The translations under genes and the position numbers were made by a program. This document shows positions 42,301 through 51,097 of a stretch of DNA of 60,717 nt, in pieces; position 1 is the stretch's first letter, and every line of letters begins with the position of its first letter. This DNA is from Bacillota bacterium (GTDB lineage: Bacteria > Bacillota > Clostridia > Lachnospirales > Lachnospiraceae): NCBI GenBank assembly GCA_023423045.1, contig JAFAGA010000029.1, positions 1 through 60,717 on the forward strand, written 5' to 3'. The notes under the pieces were generated by a model. It saw only the letters and a program-made list of their open reading frames with translations. It was not told where the DNA came from and did no database searches.

Positions 42301-43008
42301 ATGTTAAATATGCTAACTAAGCTGGAACTGATGGAGATGCAGGCAAAGGCTCTCTTTACACACGATAACAATAATTTTATTAGAAATATAAATGATTTGG
42401 ACGGAGCTCCTGCACCGCGTTTCTTCCTGGGCCGCACCCCTGATGGCAATGTGCTGCGCTTTCGTTACGATTTACCACAAGCCGTAATAAGAAAACTAAC
42501 AGACCTGGTCAATGCAGAATCCATTAATAACGATTTATCAAGAGATACGGTTCCTCTAGAAAAAATAAAAGAGGTCCTTCAGGAACACGGCGAGATTCAG
42601 AAAATTTATGAAGGGCCTGCCTATAAAATACCAAGAGAAATCACTTTTCCAAGTGATGTAATAAAAATAACCAATGATAATGTACACCTTTTAAAGAATA
42701 GTTTTAGCTACATGCTATCTGAATTGCAATTTTGGGAACCATGCTTTGTAAAGCTTGTGAATGGAAATGTTACGTCTATATGCTTCAGTTCACGTATTGC
42801 AGACGCGTCCCACGAGGCTGGTCTTGAAACTCTTTCTGACTATCGTGGAAAAGGATATGCTGCTGATGTAGTTGCAGCCTGGGCAGCAGATATCTATATA
42901 ATAAACCGAATCCCGACTTATAGCACTTCATGGGATAATACGGCATCCCAATCTGTGGCAAAAAAACTAAAATGCGACTTATACGGCATCGATCTTTCTG
43001 TCTATTAG
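42301..43008 (+). CDS. GNAT family N-acetyltransferase
   Basis: A 235-residue protein. The N-terminal 100 residues are atypical. The C-terminal GNAT half shows FVKLVNGNVTSICFSSRIAD, then TLSDYRGKGYAADVVAAWA (acetyl-CoA loop RGKGYA) and YSTSWDNTASQSVAKKL. This resembles the FR47-like group. The start is ATG 42301 or 42310; the ribosome site is weak. The acceptor is unknown. Confidence 0.8.
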   Translation: MLNMLTKLELMEMQAKALFTHDNNNFIRNINDLDGAPAPRFFLGRTPDGNVLRFRYDLPQAVIRKLTDLVNAESINNDLSRDTVPLEKIKEVLQEHGEIQKIYEGPAYKIPREITFPSDVIKITNDNVHLLKNSFSYMLSELQFWEPCFVKLVNGNVTSICFSSRIADASHEAGLETLSDYRGKGYAADVVAAWAADIYIINRIPTYSTSWDNTASQSVAKKLKCDLYGIDLSVY

Positions 43009-43189
43009 AAAAGTTGCTATTTACACTGTTTGCACTTATGTCATCATCTATGGATATCAGACTGGGAAGATAAGGAACCCACAAGTGTGCGGATACAATA
43101 GCGCGGAGCGTGAAACAGGACAAGAAACCGATATATTTATGTAAGAATATACATAGAAAAAAATTCTATAATGGTATATACTTAAATTG

Positions 43190-43208
43190 GTATATCGTAT
43201 TGATATAC
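43190..43208. promoter_or_regulatory. inverted repeat upstream of the sugar epimerase gene
   Basis: A 7-bp perfect inverted repeat with a 5-base spacer, GTATATC-GTATT-GATATAC, lies 42 bases before the start codon and downstream of a -10-like TATAAT (43167-43172). It looks like an operator; the regulator is unknown. Confidence 0.45.
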
Positions 43209-43249
43209 GGGCGAGAAACGGTATCTATAATTAATCAGGAGGCGGTACT

Positions 43250-44110
43250 ATGGAGAAATTAGGTATTCAGTTATATTCTTTGGGATTTGATAACCAGGAG
43301 CCGATGCCGGTATCTTTTCAGAAGCTGGCAGCAATGGGGTATAAGGAAGTGGAATTCGCAGGTTCCAATTATGGCGGTATGTCTGTGGAAGAGATGAAGA
43401 AGGCGCTGGAGGAGGCCGGTCTGACCGCAGTATCCTCCCATGTCAGCATGGATAATATGGAGAAGGATATTCCTTATGTGGCTGCCATCGGCTGCAAGAT
43501 GATTGTATGCCCCATGTTTGATTTTGCCAGCAAGGAAGAGGCACTGGAGCTGGCCGGGCTGCTGAACAAGTATGGTCGGATGGCGAAGGAATACGGCATA
43601 AAGATTGGATATCATAATCATACCCAGGAGTTTAATAAGGACGATGATAAGTATCTGATGGATTATGTGATCGAGAATACCGATCCGGAATATGTGGGCT
43701 TTGAGCTGGATTGCGGCTGGTGCTCCAATGCGGGACAAGACCCCGTAGAGTACATCAATAAGTATGCCGGACGCTTCATGGCAATCCATGTAAAGGAGAA
43801 TAATGCGGTAAGCGGACCGAGGAAGGCTGTATCCATGTACGAGGAGAAGAAGCCCTTCCAATTTGAGATTGGTCCGGATGGAAAACCGATCTTTCCTCCG
43901 GAGATCTTAAAGTTCTTTGAGGAGAACCAAAAGCTGAATTGTGCCACTGGACAGGGAATTGTTGACTGGAAGGCGGTGAAGGCGGCTGCAGAAGCACAAA
44001 GCAAAGGTGAGATGCATTTCTTTGTTGAGCGTGAAGCGAATTACGATCCGGAGAAGGACCGCTTGACTTGTCTTAGTGAGGATGCGGCCTGGCTGCTGAA
44101 GAATTTATAG
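43250..44110 (+). CDS. sugar phosphate isomerase/epimerase (xylose isomerase-like TIM barrel)
   Basis: A 286-residue TIM-barrel protein of the AP-endonuclease-2/IolE-like family. Metal-binding stretches are visible: KIGYHNHTQEFNK, EYVGFELDCGWCSNAG, MAIHVKENN and HFFVEREAN. AGGAGG precedes the ATG. Members isomerise or epimerise ketoses or inosose compounds; the substrate is not evident. It may serve the sugar metabolism fed by the importers, but it stands outside that locus. The esterase gene follows 141 bases later. Confidence 0.88.
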   Translation: MEKLGIQLYSLGFDNQEPMPVSFQKLAAMGYKEVEFAGSNYGGMSVEEMKKALEEAGLTAVSSHVSMDNMEKDIPYVAAIGCKMIVCPMFDFASKEEALELAGLLNKYGRMAKEYGIKIGYHNHTQEFNKDDDKYLMDYVIENTDPEYVGFELDCGWCSNAGQDPVEYINKYAGRFMAIHVKENNAVSGPRKAVSMYEEKKPFQFEIGPDGKPIFPPEILKFFEENQKLNCATGQGIVDWKAVKAAAEAQSKGEMHFFVEREANYDPEKDRLTCLSEDAAWLLKNL

Positions 44111-44251
44111 AGATGAGAATTTAATCTTTTGGGCCGCCGCTTCCATACAAAGTATAAGCGACGATCCGAGAGCTGCGGACAAATGGCAGGAGCAGAAATG
44201 AACCAAAACATTTCTTGCGAATGCCTTTTTCGCTAAGAGAAGGGGTATGTT

Positions 44252-45637
44252 ATGACGGTGGTTAAGACTAAAAAAGGACCGGTCTCGGGAGTGCCGATGG
44301 AGGGATATACTGTGTTCAAGGGGATACCCTATGCAAAACCGCCGGTGGGAGAACTGCGCTGGAGGGCCCCCCAGCAGATGGATGGCTGGACTCAGGTCTA
44401 CCAGGCAGATGGCTTTTCCAACAGGAGCGCTCAGATGGCGAATCGGACAGAGGGCTTTTACGATAAGGAATTTTTTGATGAAGCGGAGTATGAGACGCCT
44501 CTTAGTGAGGATTGTCTCTACCTGAATATCTGGACACCTGCCGAGGGAGAGGGCGAAAAGCTCCCGGTAGCCTTCTGGATCCACGGAGGTGCTTTTCTTG
44601 GTGGATACGGTCATGAGAAGGAATTTGACGGAGCCGCCTATTGTAAAAGGGGCGTGATTTTGGTCACGATAAATTACCGTTTAGGACCGTTGGGCTTTCT
44701 GGTACATCCCTGGCTGATTGGAGAAAATGAAAGAGGAATTGCGGGCAATTATGGGATTCTGGATCAGATTGCCGCTCTGAGATGGGTTTATGAAAATATC
44801 AGCGCCTTTGGCGGCGATCCCGGTAACATTACGGTATTTGGCCAGTCAGCAGGAGCCATGAGCGCCCAGACCCTGGTTTCCTCCCCCTTGACCGAAAATA
44901 TGATTGCAAAAGCGATTTTTCAAAGCGCCGGAGGCTATGGCTGCTCTTTGAACCGTGATATGATGCCGGCGGAAGCAGCCGCTTATGGAGAGGAGCTGGC
45001 GTCCAATGCGAAGACTGAAACTCTGGAGGAGCTTAGAGCGCTGCCCTTTGAACAGGTGCTCCGGTATGCCGCTCCAATTATAGAGAAGGGTTTCTCCAAG
45101 GACCTGAAGCTGCCCTATGCTCCCGTGATTGACGGATATGTGCTGGAGGATGGATATGACAGCAGCGTCCTCAAGGGAGGAATAAAGGATATTCCCTATA
45201 TGCTGGGTTCGACAAAGAATGATATTACAGTTACACCGGAGATGGTGGCAAGGGGAGAATACGGTCCCGTCTACCATGGCTGCTGTCAATGGAGTCTGCA
45301 GTTGGAGAAGCTGGGACGCAGGCCGGCCTATGTATACTATTTCACCAGGGATTTGCCGGGAGATCAGGCCGGAGCCTTCCACTCCTCAGAGTTGTGGTAT
45401 ATGTTCGGTACTTTGCACCGGGCCTGGAGGCCGATGGAGGACGGAGATTATCTGCTGAGTGAAAGGATGCTTGATTGCTGGACAAACTTTATGAAAACAG
45501 GAGATCCGGGCGCTCCCGGGATGGATTTCTGGATGCCTTATACGGAGAAAATCCCCTGTGTACAGCTCTTTGATATTGTCCTCCCCGGAACGGATAGTCA
45601 AGCAGATACACAAGCGGATGTATCAATGGGTGTATAA
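44252..45637 (+). CDS. carboxylesterase type B family protein
   Basis: A 461-residue alpha/beta hydrolase. The family marks are all there: SEDCLYLNIW, the oxyanion hole WIHGGAF, the nucleophile GQSAGA (Ser in GxSxG) and AFHSSELWYMF with the catalytic His. There is no signal peptide, so a cytoplasmic carboxylesterase is expected. The usual deeper C-terminal part is short, which is common in bacterial members. GAGAAGGGG precedes the ATG. It could deacylate an imported sugar ester (inference). Confidence 0.9.
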   Translation: MTVVKTKKGPVSGVPMEGYTVFKGIPYAKPPVGELRWRAPQQMDGWTQVYQADGFSNRSAQMANRTEGFYDKEFFDEAEYETPLSEDCLYLNIWTPAEGEGEKLPVAFWIHGGAFLGGYGHEKEFDGAAYCKRGVILVTINYRLGPLGFLVHPWLIGENERGIAGNYGILDQIAALRWVYENISAFGGDPGNITVFGQSAGAMSAQTLVSSPLTENMIAKAIFQSAGGYGCSLNRDMMPAEAAAYGEELASNAKTETLEELRALPFEQVLRYAAPIIEKGFSKDLKLPYAPVIDGYVLEDGYDSSVLKGGIKDIPYMLGSTKNDITVTPEMVARGEYGPVYHGCCQWSLQLEKLGRRPAYVYYFTRDLPGDQAGAFHSSELWYMFGTLHRAWRPMEDGDYLLSERMLDCWTNFMKTGDPGAPGMDFWMPYTEKIPCVQLFDIVLPGTDSQADTQADVSMGV

Positions 45638-45740
45638 GCGGATGTCCGATTGTAATGGTAAATTTATAGAATCAGGACTTCCTTTGGAGCGGTTAAGATC
45701 CGAATGAGGTTCTGATTTTATTGTAGGAGTGATAAGAACA

Positions 45741-46325
45741 ATGGTAATGAGAAGTTTAAGCAAAGAAGAACGATATGAATTTTATCATAATTATCTGGTG
45801 AAGCACTTTCATCAAAGCGAGGTGAAGCCCCTAATCTTAATTGAAAGACTTGTGCAGCAGGAGAAGTATCTGTGCTGCGGGTTTTTTGAGGAGGATCACC
45901 CCCTGGGATATGCCTACTTCGCAGGAAGCAGCGGCGGGAAGATGCTTTTGCTGGATTATTATGCGGTATTGGAGGAATACCGTTCCCAGGGCCTGGGCGG
46001 TAAGTTTATTAAAGAGATAGAAGAATACCAGGCAGGCCGGTATGCGGTCCTTATGGCGGAGGTGGAAAATCCGGATTATTCGGAAGATGAGGACAGCAGA
46101 AGGATTAGAGAAAGACGAATTCAATTTTATCTCAGGAACGGATTCGAGATGAGTAAGGTCTTAAGCCGTGTGCTGGCAGATGAATATAATATAATGTATA
46201 AAGCCTGGAAGGGCCAGGCTGAGGACTCTGCAATCTGTGAAGGAATGCAGCGGCTTTACCGGGAAATTTTTGATGAGGAATTTTATCGCAATCATGTACA
46301 GGTAAGAATAGAAAGAGCGGAGTAA
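45741..46325 (+). CDS. GNAT family N-acetyltransferase
   Basis: About 194 residues. GNAT pattern: YAYFAGSSGGKMLLLDYYAVLEEYRSQGLGGKFI (acetyl-CoA loop RSQGLG) and ERRIQFYLRNGFEMSK. The start at 45741 is set by AGGAG 11 bases upstream; ATG 45747 is an alternative. It is 11 bases before the serine hydrolase gene, so the two are co-transcribed. Confidence 0.85.
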   Translation: MVMRSLSKEERYEFYHNYLVKHFHQSEVKPLILIERLVQQEKYLCCGFFEEDHPLGYAYFAGSSGGKMLLLDYYAVLEEYRSQGLGGKFIKEIEEYQAGRYAVLMAEVENPDYSEDEDSRRIRERRIQFYLRNGFEMSKVLSRVLADEYNIMYKAWKGQAEDSAICEGMQRLYREIFDEEFYRNHVQVRIERAE

Positions 46326-46336
46326 AGGAGGAAGTT

Positions 46337-47221
46337 ATGCTGAAGGATTTTATTTCCCTGGTTCAGGATAATAGCCTGCCGGTATACGGAATTGTTGTCC
46401 TGCAGGGAGGCAGGAAGGCAGCGGAGCATCATTTTGTACCGGAGGAGAGACAGAATCTGTACTCTGTTACGAAGAATATTACCTCAACAGCTGTTGGCCT
46501 GGCGGTGCAGGAAGGATTCCTTCGTATTGAGGACAGCATTCTGCCCTTCTTCGAGAAGGACATCAGCGGGGAACTGTCTTTGGAACAATTGGAGGGGCTG
46601 AGCAAAATCACCCTGGAACGCCTCCTTACCATGTCCGTTGCTGACTATCCCTTTGAGAGGCTCGCCTGCGATCACTGGCTGAAGCATATCCTGTCCCTGC
46701 CCCTCCCGAATGTGGAACAGAGAAAGTTCCGGTATAATAATTTTACTTCCTACCTTGCGGGAGTTATTGTGGAAAGAGCGGCAGGGATGCCAATGCTGGA
46801 TTACCTAAAACCCAGATTCTTTGATCCGCTTCACATCCCGAAGGCAGAGTGCCTCTACAGTCCAGAGGGACATTTCTATGGATCGACAGGGATGAAGCTG
46901 ACGGTTAACGAACTTAGCAGAATAGGACAGCTGTATCTGCAGAAGGGCTCTTACCAGGGCAGGCAGCTGCTGTCCGGGGAGTGGGTAGAACGGGCAACAA
47001 AGCTTCAGATAGAGAATAAGGAAGAGGGCTATGGATACTATTTCTGGAGGGAGAGAAATAATTCCTATTGTGCAAGAGGAAAATGGGGTCAGTTATGCCT
47101 GGTTCTTCCTGATAAGGAGGCGGTGATCGCTGTTTTATCCAATCTGGAGGAAGAACGCCTGCAGTCTCTGATGTATCAATGCCTTTGGGATACGGTGTAT
47201 CCAAAGCTTGCTTACGCATAA
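46337..47221 (+). CDS. serine hydrolase of the class C beta-lactamase family
   Basis: A 294-residue protein with the SxxK motif in LYSVTKNITS (nucleophile Ser and Lys) and a YxN motif in FRYNNFTSYLAG. The third KTG-like box is not clear. There is no signal peptide, so it is not a typical secreted beta-lactamase; esterase or peptidase activity is more likely. AAGGAGG precedes the ATG. It shares a transcript with the upstream acetyltransferase. Confidence 0.85.
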   Translation: MLKDFISLVQDNSLPVYGIVVLQGGRKAAEHHFVPEERQNLYSVTKNITSTAVGLAVQEGFLRIEDSILPFFEKDISGELSLEQLEGLSKITLERLLTMSVADYPFERLACDHWLKHILSLPLPNVEQRKFRYNNFTSYLAGVIVERAAGMPMLDYLKPRFFDPLHIPKAECLYSPEGHFYGSTGMKLTVNELSRIGQLYLQKGSYQGRQLLSGEWVERATKLQIENKEEGYGYYFWRERNNSYCARGKWGQLCLVLPDKEAVIAVLSNLEEERLQSLMYQCLWDTVYPKLAYA

Positions 47222-47287
47222 ATAATCGTAAAAGAGCAGTTTGCCATTCTTGCCCCGTGAAGGGGATTCATAGATAAGGAGTCTGAT

Positions 47288-48154
47288 ATGAGAGAAAATA
47301 AATATCCATTTGTCGATTTGCATCTTCATTCCTATTATTCCGATGGCACCATGTCTGCAGAGGAGATTGTCCAAAGGGCAATCGCCAACAAGGTGGGAGT
47401 CCTGGCAATTACGGACCACAATATAATGACGGCGGCAAGGGAGCTTCGGGAAATTACTCCTTCCTGCGGGATATGCTATATTCCGGGAGTTGAGCTGGAT
47501 TCTATTGATCGGGGCGTGGACATTCATATTCTTGGCTATGGAATCGATCTGGAAAACCTTCAATTCAATTCCTTTGTTAAGAAAAACCGCGAGATACTGG
47601 ATCAAATCAGCATCCGGCTGATCTCAGATATGGAAGGGGATTATGAGGGAGTGATTTCTCTGGAGGACTTTCATGCTTTCTCCTATGATCGGGAGAAGGG
47701 GGGGTGGAAGGCTCTGCATTATTTTAAGGAAAAGGGGCTGACCAGCAGCCTGAGAGAGGGCTTCTCCATCTATAATCGGTATGGTATAACCAATGACAGC
47801 GGAGAGTATCCTTCGGTGGAAGAGGTCATCCGTCAGATTCACAGAGCAGGGGGAAGGGCAGTTCTGGCCCATCCCGGAGTATCGATTAGGGAGAATAACA
47901 TGGATCACTTTTGGCAAAGGCTTCTCCAGCTTGTGGACCTGGGCTTTGACGGAATAGAATGCTATTATCCCACCCATACCGAGGAGGTCACACAGCTCTG
48001 CCTCGCACTGTGCAGAGAACGGGAGCTTTTAATCACAACCGGTTCCGATTGCCATGGGACCTTCGGTTATTCGGAGATTGGAGAGCTTAAGATTACCGTG
48101 GACCAGTTGGAGCTTCAAGATTTACAAAAATATATGGAGGTGACCCATGAGTGA
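47288..48154 (+). CDS. PHP domain phosphoesterase
   Basis: A 288-residue metal-dependent phosphoesterase. The PHP ligands are in place: DLHLHSYYSDGTMS (HxH), ITDHN, YIPGVELDS, AVLAHPG and TTGSDCHG. It resembles YciV/RNase AM-type 3',5'-nucleoside bisphosphate phosphatases, though somewhat divergent. ATAAGGAG precedes the ATG. Its stop overlaps the next gene's start by eight bases, so expression is coupled. Confidence 0.9.
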   Translation: MRENKYPFVDLHLHSYYSDGTMSAEEIVQRAIANKVGVLAITDHNIMTAARELREITPSCGICYIPGVELDSIDRGVDIHILGYGIDLENLQFNSFVKKNREILDQISIRLISDMEGDYEGVISLEDFHAFSYDREKGGWKALHYFKEKGLTSSLREGFSIYNRYGITNDSGEYPSVEEVIRQIHRAGGRAVLAHPGVSIRENNMDHFWQRLLQLVDLGFDGIECYYPTHTEEVTQLCLALCRERELLITTGSDCHGTFGYSEIGELKITVDQLELQDLQKYMEVTHE

Positions 48155-48938
48155 TAACCGGATGAATAATAAAGAGGCAGTAAAAGAGCAGTACAGTGAC
48201 AGCAGAAACCTGAATACCCGTATGTCGATCCACGAAAAATACAGCGTGAACAAGCAGGGATTTGGCAACTGGATTTATGGGCAGTATCAGCTGCGGGATA
48301 ATATGAGAATACTGGAGCTTGGCTGCGGGACAGGTGATATGTGGACGGGCCGGATAGATCAGTTAAAACCCGGAAGTTCTCTGGTGCTGTCGGATTTTTC
48401 CGAAGGCATGGTAAAAGAGGTTCGCACTAAATTTTCTGCCGATCCTCAAGTCTCATTTGAACAGATTAATATAGAAGAGATACCCTATGAAGCGGAGAGC
48501 TTTGATGCAGTGATTGCCAATATGATGCTGTACCATGTTCCCAGGCTTCATCAGGGGCTTGCGGAGGTTTACCGGGTGCTGAAGAAGGAGGGAGCTTTTT
48601 ACTGTGCAACCTTTGGGGAGAACGGGATTCAGAGATGTCTTACCAGGCATCTGGCCGGATATGGAGTTTCAATTAATGTAAGCGGGAGCTTTACCCTGCA
48701 AAACGGAGGAGAAATTTTAAGAGAGCATTTCTCGAAGGTAAGAAGAACGGATTATATGGATGCACTGGAGGTTACGGATACGCAGGACCTGGTGGAGTAT
48801 ATATACTCCATGGCTTCTATCGGTAATTTGGGTAATGTGACAAAGGATGAGCTGTACCGGTGCTTTGATGCAGCAAAGGATTCTCGTGGAATAATCCATA
48901 TTCCCAAGGAGTACGGGATGTTTATTTGTGAGAAATAG
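48147..48938 (+). CDS. class I SAM-dependent methyltransferase
   Basis: A 263-residue protein with motif I MRILELGCGTGDMW, motif II LVLSDFSEGMVKE and a DAVIANMMLYHV stretch, as in Methyltransf_11 proteins. GGAGGTGA within the end of the PHP gene supplies the ribosome site. The eight-base overlap with the PHP gene and the close AadE-like gene downstream indicate one operon. The substrate is unknown. Confidence 0.88.
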   Translation: MSDNRMNNKEAVKEQYSDSRNLNTRMSIHEKYSVNKQGFGNWIYGQYQLRDNMRILELGCGTGDMWTGRIDQLKPGSSLVLSDFSEGMVKEVRTKFSADPQVSFEQINIEEIPYEAESFDAVIANMMLYHVPRLHQGLAEVYRVLKKEGAFYCATFGENGIQRCLTRHLAGYGVSINVSGSFTLQNGGEILREHFSKVRRTDYMDALEVTDTQDLVEYIYSMASIGNLGNVTKDELYRCFDAAKDSRGIIHIPKEYGMFICEK

Positions 48939-48948
48939 GGAGGCTATG

Positions 48949-49815
48949 ATGAGAACAGAACAGGAAATGATGGAATTGATATTAAACACCGCCAGGAAGG
49001 ATGAACGTATCCGGGCAGTCATCATGAATGGATCAAGGGTGGCTAATGATCTGTTTCGGGACTGCTTTCAGGATTATGATATCATATATCTTGTGACAGA
49101 TATTGAATATTTCACGGAGCATCATGAATGGGTCGACCGCTTCGGGGAGCGGATCATTCTGGAGATGCCGGCATATAAGGATTTGGAGCCCAGTGAATAT
49201 AACGGGCGATTCAATTATCAGATGTTGTTTCGGGATGGGAACCGTTTGGACCTGACCCTTGCCAGGACAGAAAAAGCGGCGGAGATGGTGGAGAATGATC
49301 CGGTTGGATGTGTTTTATTGGACAAGGATAATCTCCTGGAGAAGGTAATATGGCAGGGAGCCCAGCGATATTTTGCAACGGCGCCCACAAAGCGGGAGTT
49401 TGAGAATTCCTGCAATTCCTTCTGGTGGATACTTCAAAATATTGCTAAGGGCTTAAAGCGGTCGGAGCTGCCCTATGCCATGCATATGCTGGAGATTGCC
49501 AGAGAGAGTGTGGATAGAATGATTTCCTGGTATATCGGTTACCGGCATGATTATAAAGTCTCTCCCGGCAAGATGGGAAAATACTTTGAGCGCTATCTGG
49601 AGCACCCGCTCTGGATGCAGTATGCGGCAACCTTTCCCGAGTGTAATGAAAAGGCAATATGGCAGGCATTATTCCAAGCCTGCGATTTGTACCGCTGTCT
49701 GGCGGTGGCGTTGGCAGAACATCATTCCTATGAGTATCCCCATGAGGAGGACCAGGCTATGGTGGAATTCCTCACGAAGGTAAGGGATATGGAATATAGA
49801 AGGGAAGAGCTTTAG
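48949..49815 (+). CDS. aminoglycoside 6-adenylyltransferase family protein (AadE-like)
   Basis: About 288 residues. The nucleotidyltransferase centre reads MNGSRVANDLFRDCFQDYDIIYLV (GSR, DYDI), followed by FGERIILEMPA and LFRDGNRLDLTLA, the pattern of ANT(6)/AadE enzymes. GGGAGG lies five bases before ATG 48949; ATG 48946 is an alternative. Many clostridia carry such genes chromosomally, and streptomycin resistance cannot be concluded. It is the third gene of the PHP-methyltransferase operon. Confidence 0.88.
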   Translation: MRTEQEMMELILNTARKDERIRAVIMNGSRVANDLFRDCFQDYDIIYLVTDIEYFTEHHEWVDRFGERIILEMPAYKDLEPSEYNGRFNYQMLFRDGNRLDLTLARTEKAAEMVENDPVGCVLLDKDNLLEKVIWQGAQRYFATAPTKREFENSCNSFWWILQNIAKGLKRSELPYAMHMLEIARESVDRMISWYIGYRHDYKVSPGKMGKYFERYLEHPLWMQYAATFPECNEKAIWQALFQACDLYRCLAVALAEHHSYEYPHEEDQAMVEFLTKVRDMEYRREEL

Positions 49816-49837
49816 GAACAGGACAGGAGGTGTGACT

Positions 49838-50020
49838 ATGGGCGGAGCCAATAATTGTGAAAGCTGTAACTATTATGCCTATGATGAGGAATACGGTTGC
49901 TATGTATGCCAGATGAATCTGGATGAGGATGATATGGAACGGTTTATGAGCTATTCTGTATTTCATTGTCCGCATTTTCAATATAAAGATGAATACAAAA
50001 TTGTAAGAAAGCAGATTTAG
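49838..50020 (+). CDS. small cysteine-rich DUF6472 family protein
   Basis: A 60-residue protein: NCESCNYYAYDEEYGCYVCQMNLDED, then FHCPHFQ, then YKIVRKQ. Four to six Cys/His residues suggest a metal site. The pattern matches the small DUF6472 family of Lachnospiraceae. CAGGAGG lies seven bases before the ATG. It probably ends the operon of the AadE-like gene. Function unknown. Confidence 0.8.
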   Translation: MGGANNCESCNYYAYDEEYGCYVCQMNLDEDDMERFMSYSVFHCPHFQYKDEYKIVRKQI

Positions 50021-50137
50021 CCGTATAGAAAGAAGCTGATCCCGGAAGAGGGATGATTTATCGCCGGAAGTAAAATAAATCATGGGAAGAAGGCGTAGAA
50101 AACATTTGGTGCAGGATATTTAATAAAGGAGAAACGA

Positions 50138-50518
50138 ATGGAAATAAAGGCATGTAAAAATTGCAGAAGACTTTTCAATTATATCTATGGGCTGGAGCTC
50201 TGTCCGGAATGTATGTCCCTTGCGGCGGAACTGTCTCAGGAAGCGGATATCGCAGGCCGGAGAAATCTTCCAAAGTCCTATGTGCCGGAGGATGAGAAGA
50301 AGCTGGAGTTGGTGAAGGATTATATCATGGAGCATCCCCGGGCAACCGTAACCCAGATTGCCGAGGCCACCGAGGTTACTGTGGCAAGGCTGCTGGATTG
50401 GGTCAGGGAGGAACGGCTGGAGTTCTCGGATGATTCGAAAGATGCCTGGTTTCGATGTGCGAAATGCGGAATAAAGATAAGATGCGGAGTCTATTGCGAG
50501 GGCTGCAGGCCAAGATAG
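50138..50518 (+). CDS. YvyF-like zinc-ribbon regulatory protein (flagellar operon protein family)
   Basis: A 126-residue protein with an N-terminal zinc ribbon (KACKNCRRLFNYIYG..LCPECM), a helical linker, a helix-turn-helix-like middle (ATVTQIAEATEVTVARLLDWVREERL) and a C-terminal second ribbon (FRCAKCGIKIRCGVYCEGC). This is the layout of YvyF/TIGR03826 proteins, found beside flagellar regulator genes in bacilli. No flagellar gene is in this window. AAAGGAG precedes the ATG. Confidence 0.82.
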   Translation: MEIKACKNCRRLFNYIYGLELCPECMSLAAELSQEADIAGRRNLPKSYVPEDEKKLELVKDYIMEHPRATVTQIAEATEVTVARLLDWVREERLEFSDDSKDAWFRCAKCGIKIRCGVYCEGCRPR

Positions 50519-50657
50519 ATTACGGAGCAGCTTTTATGCCGGCGAACAGGGAGATAGAAACATTTTGTTATATACAAATGCCTTACTTTGTGTTAATTTA
50601 GTCTAGTATGAAAATAACAATGGCTTAAGCCGGGAGCAGCCAGAGAGGGGAGAGGGA

Positions 50658-51074
50658 ATGAAAATCTATAATAAACGGGCGGACGCCATGTTAGTCATCG
50701 CCCTGCTCCTTAGCGCAATCATATTGATACATCTGATGTTGACTCCGTTAGCCTATACTCAGAAGCTGGACCTCAAGGTGACAAGACATACCCTTCCTTT
50801 GCTGCAATACGAGGAAGTTTTCCTTACGAATGAAGTTATTAATTTTGAGTTGTTTGGCAATATTAGAATAAGCCCTGTTCTCTGCAAGAATCTGAAGGAG
50901 TACCAGCGTCTGCTGCAGCGCATGTTTTACATCTCCCTGGTTTTTGCGGTTACCTATGTAATATTATTGGTTTATACCCTTACATACGATAAGAAAATCC
51001 GGCGAAAGAGATCACTGCTCGCCATATCCTTAGGCGGACATGCTCCGCCGGCTATGACTTTAATAAATTCATAA
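50658..51074 (+). CDS. hypothetical two-helix membrane protein
   Basis: A 138-residue protein of no family known to me. Transmembrane helices lie at about 11-32 and 90-110, with a ~55-residue loop between them probably outside the cell, and the basic C-terminal tail inside. GAGAGGGGAGAGGG precedes the ATG. It ends 23 bases before secD, so it is probably the first gene of the secD-secF unit; a link to export is only suggested by position. Confidence 0.6.
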   Translation: MKIYNKRADAMLVIALLLSAIILIHLMLTPLAYTQKLDLKVTRHTLPLLQYEEVFLTNEVINFELFGNIRISPVLCKNLKEYQRLLQRMFYISLVFAVTYVILLVYTLTYDKKIRRKRSLLAISLGGHAPPAMTLINS

Positions 51075-51097
51075 AATACATGGAAAGGAAAGAAAGA

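Noticed and set aside
40199..49815. Calling the two nucleotidyltransferases as aminoglycoside resistance genes aadA/ant(9) and aadE
   Set aside because: Fold motifs are clear, but sequence alone does not show drug specificity; many chromosomal homologues give no resistance. No gene symbol was assigned.
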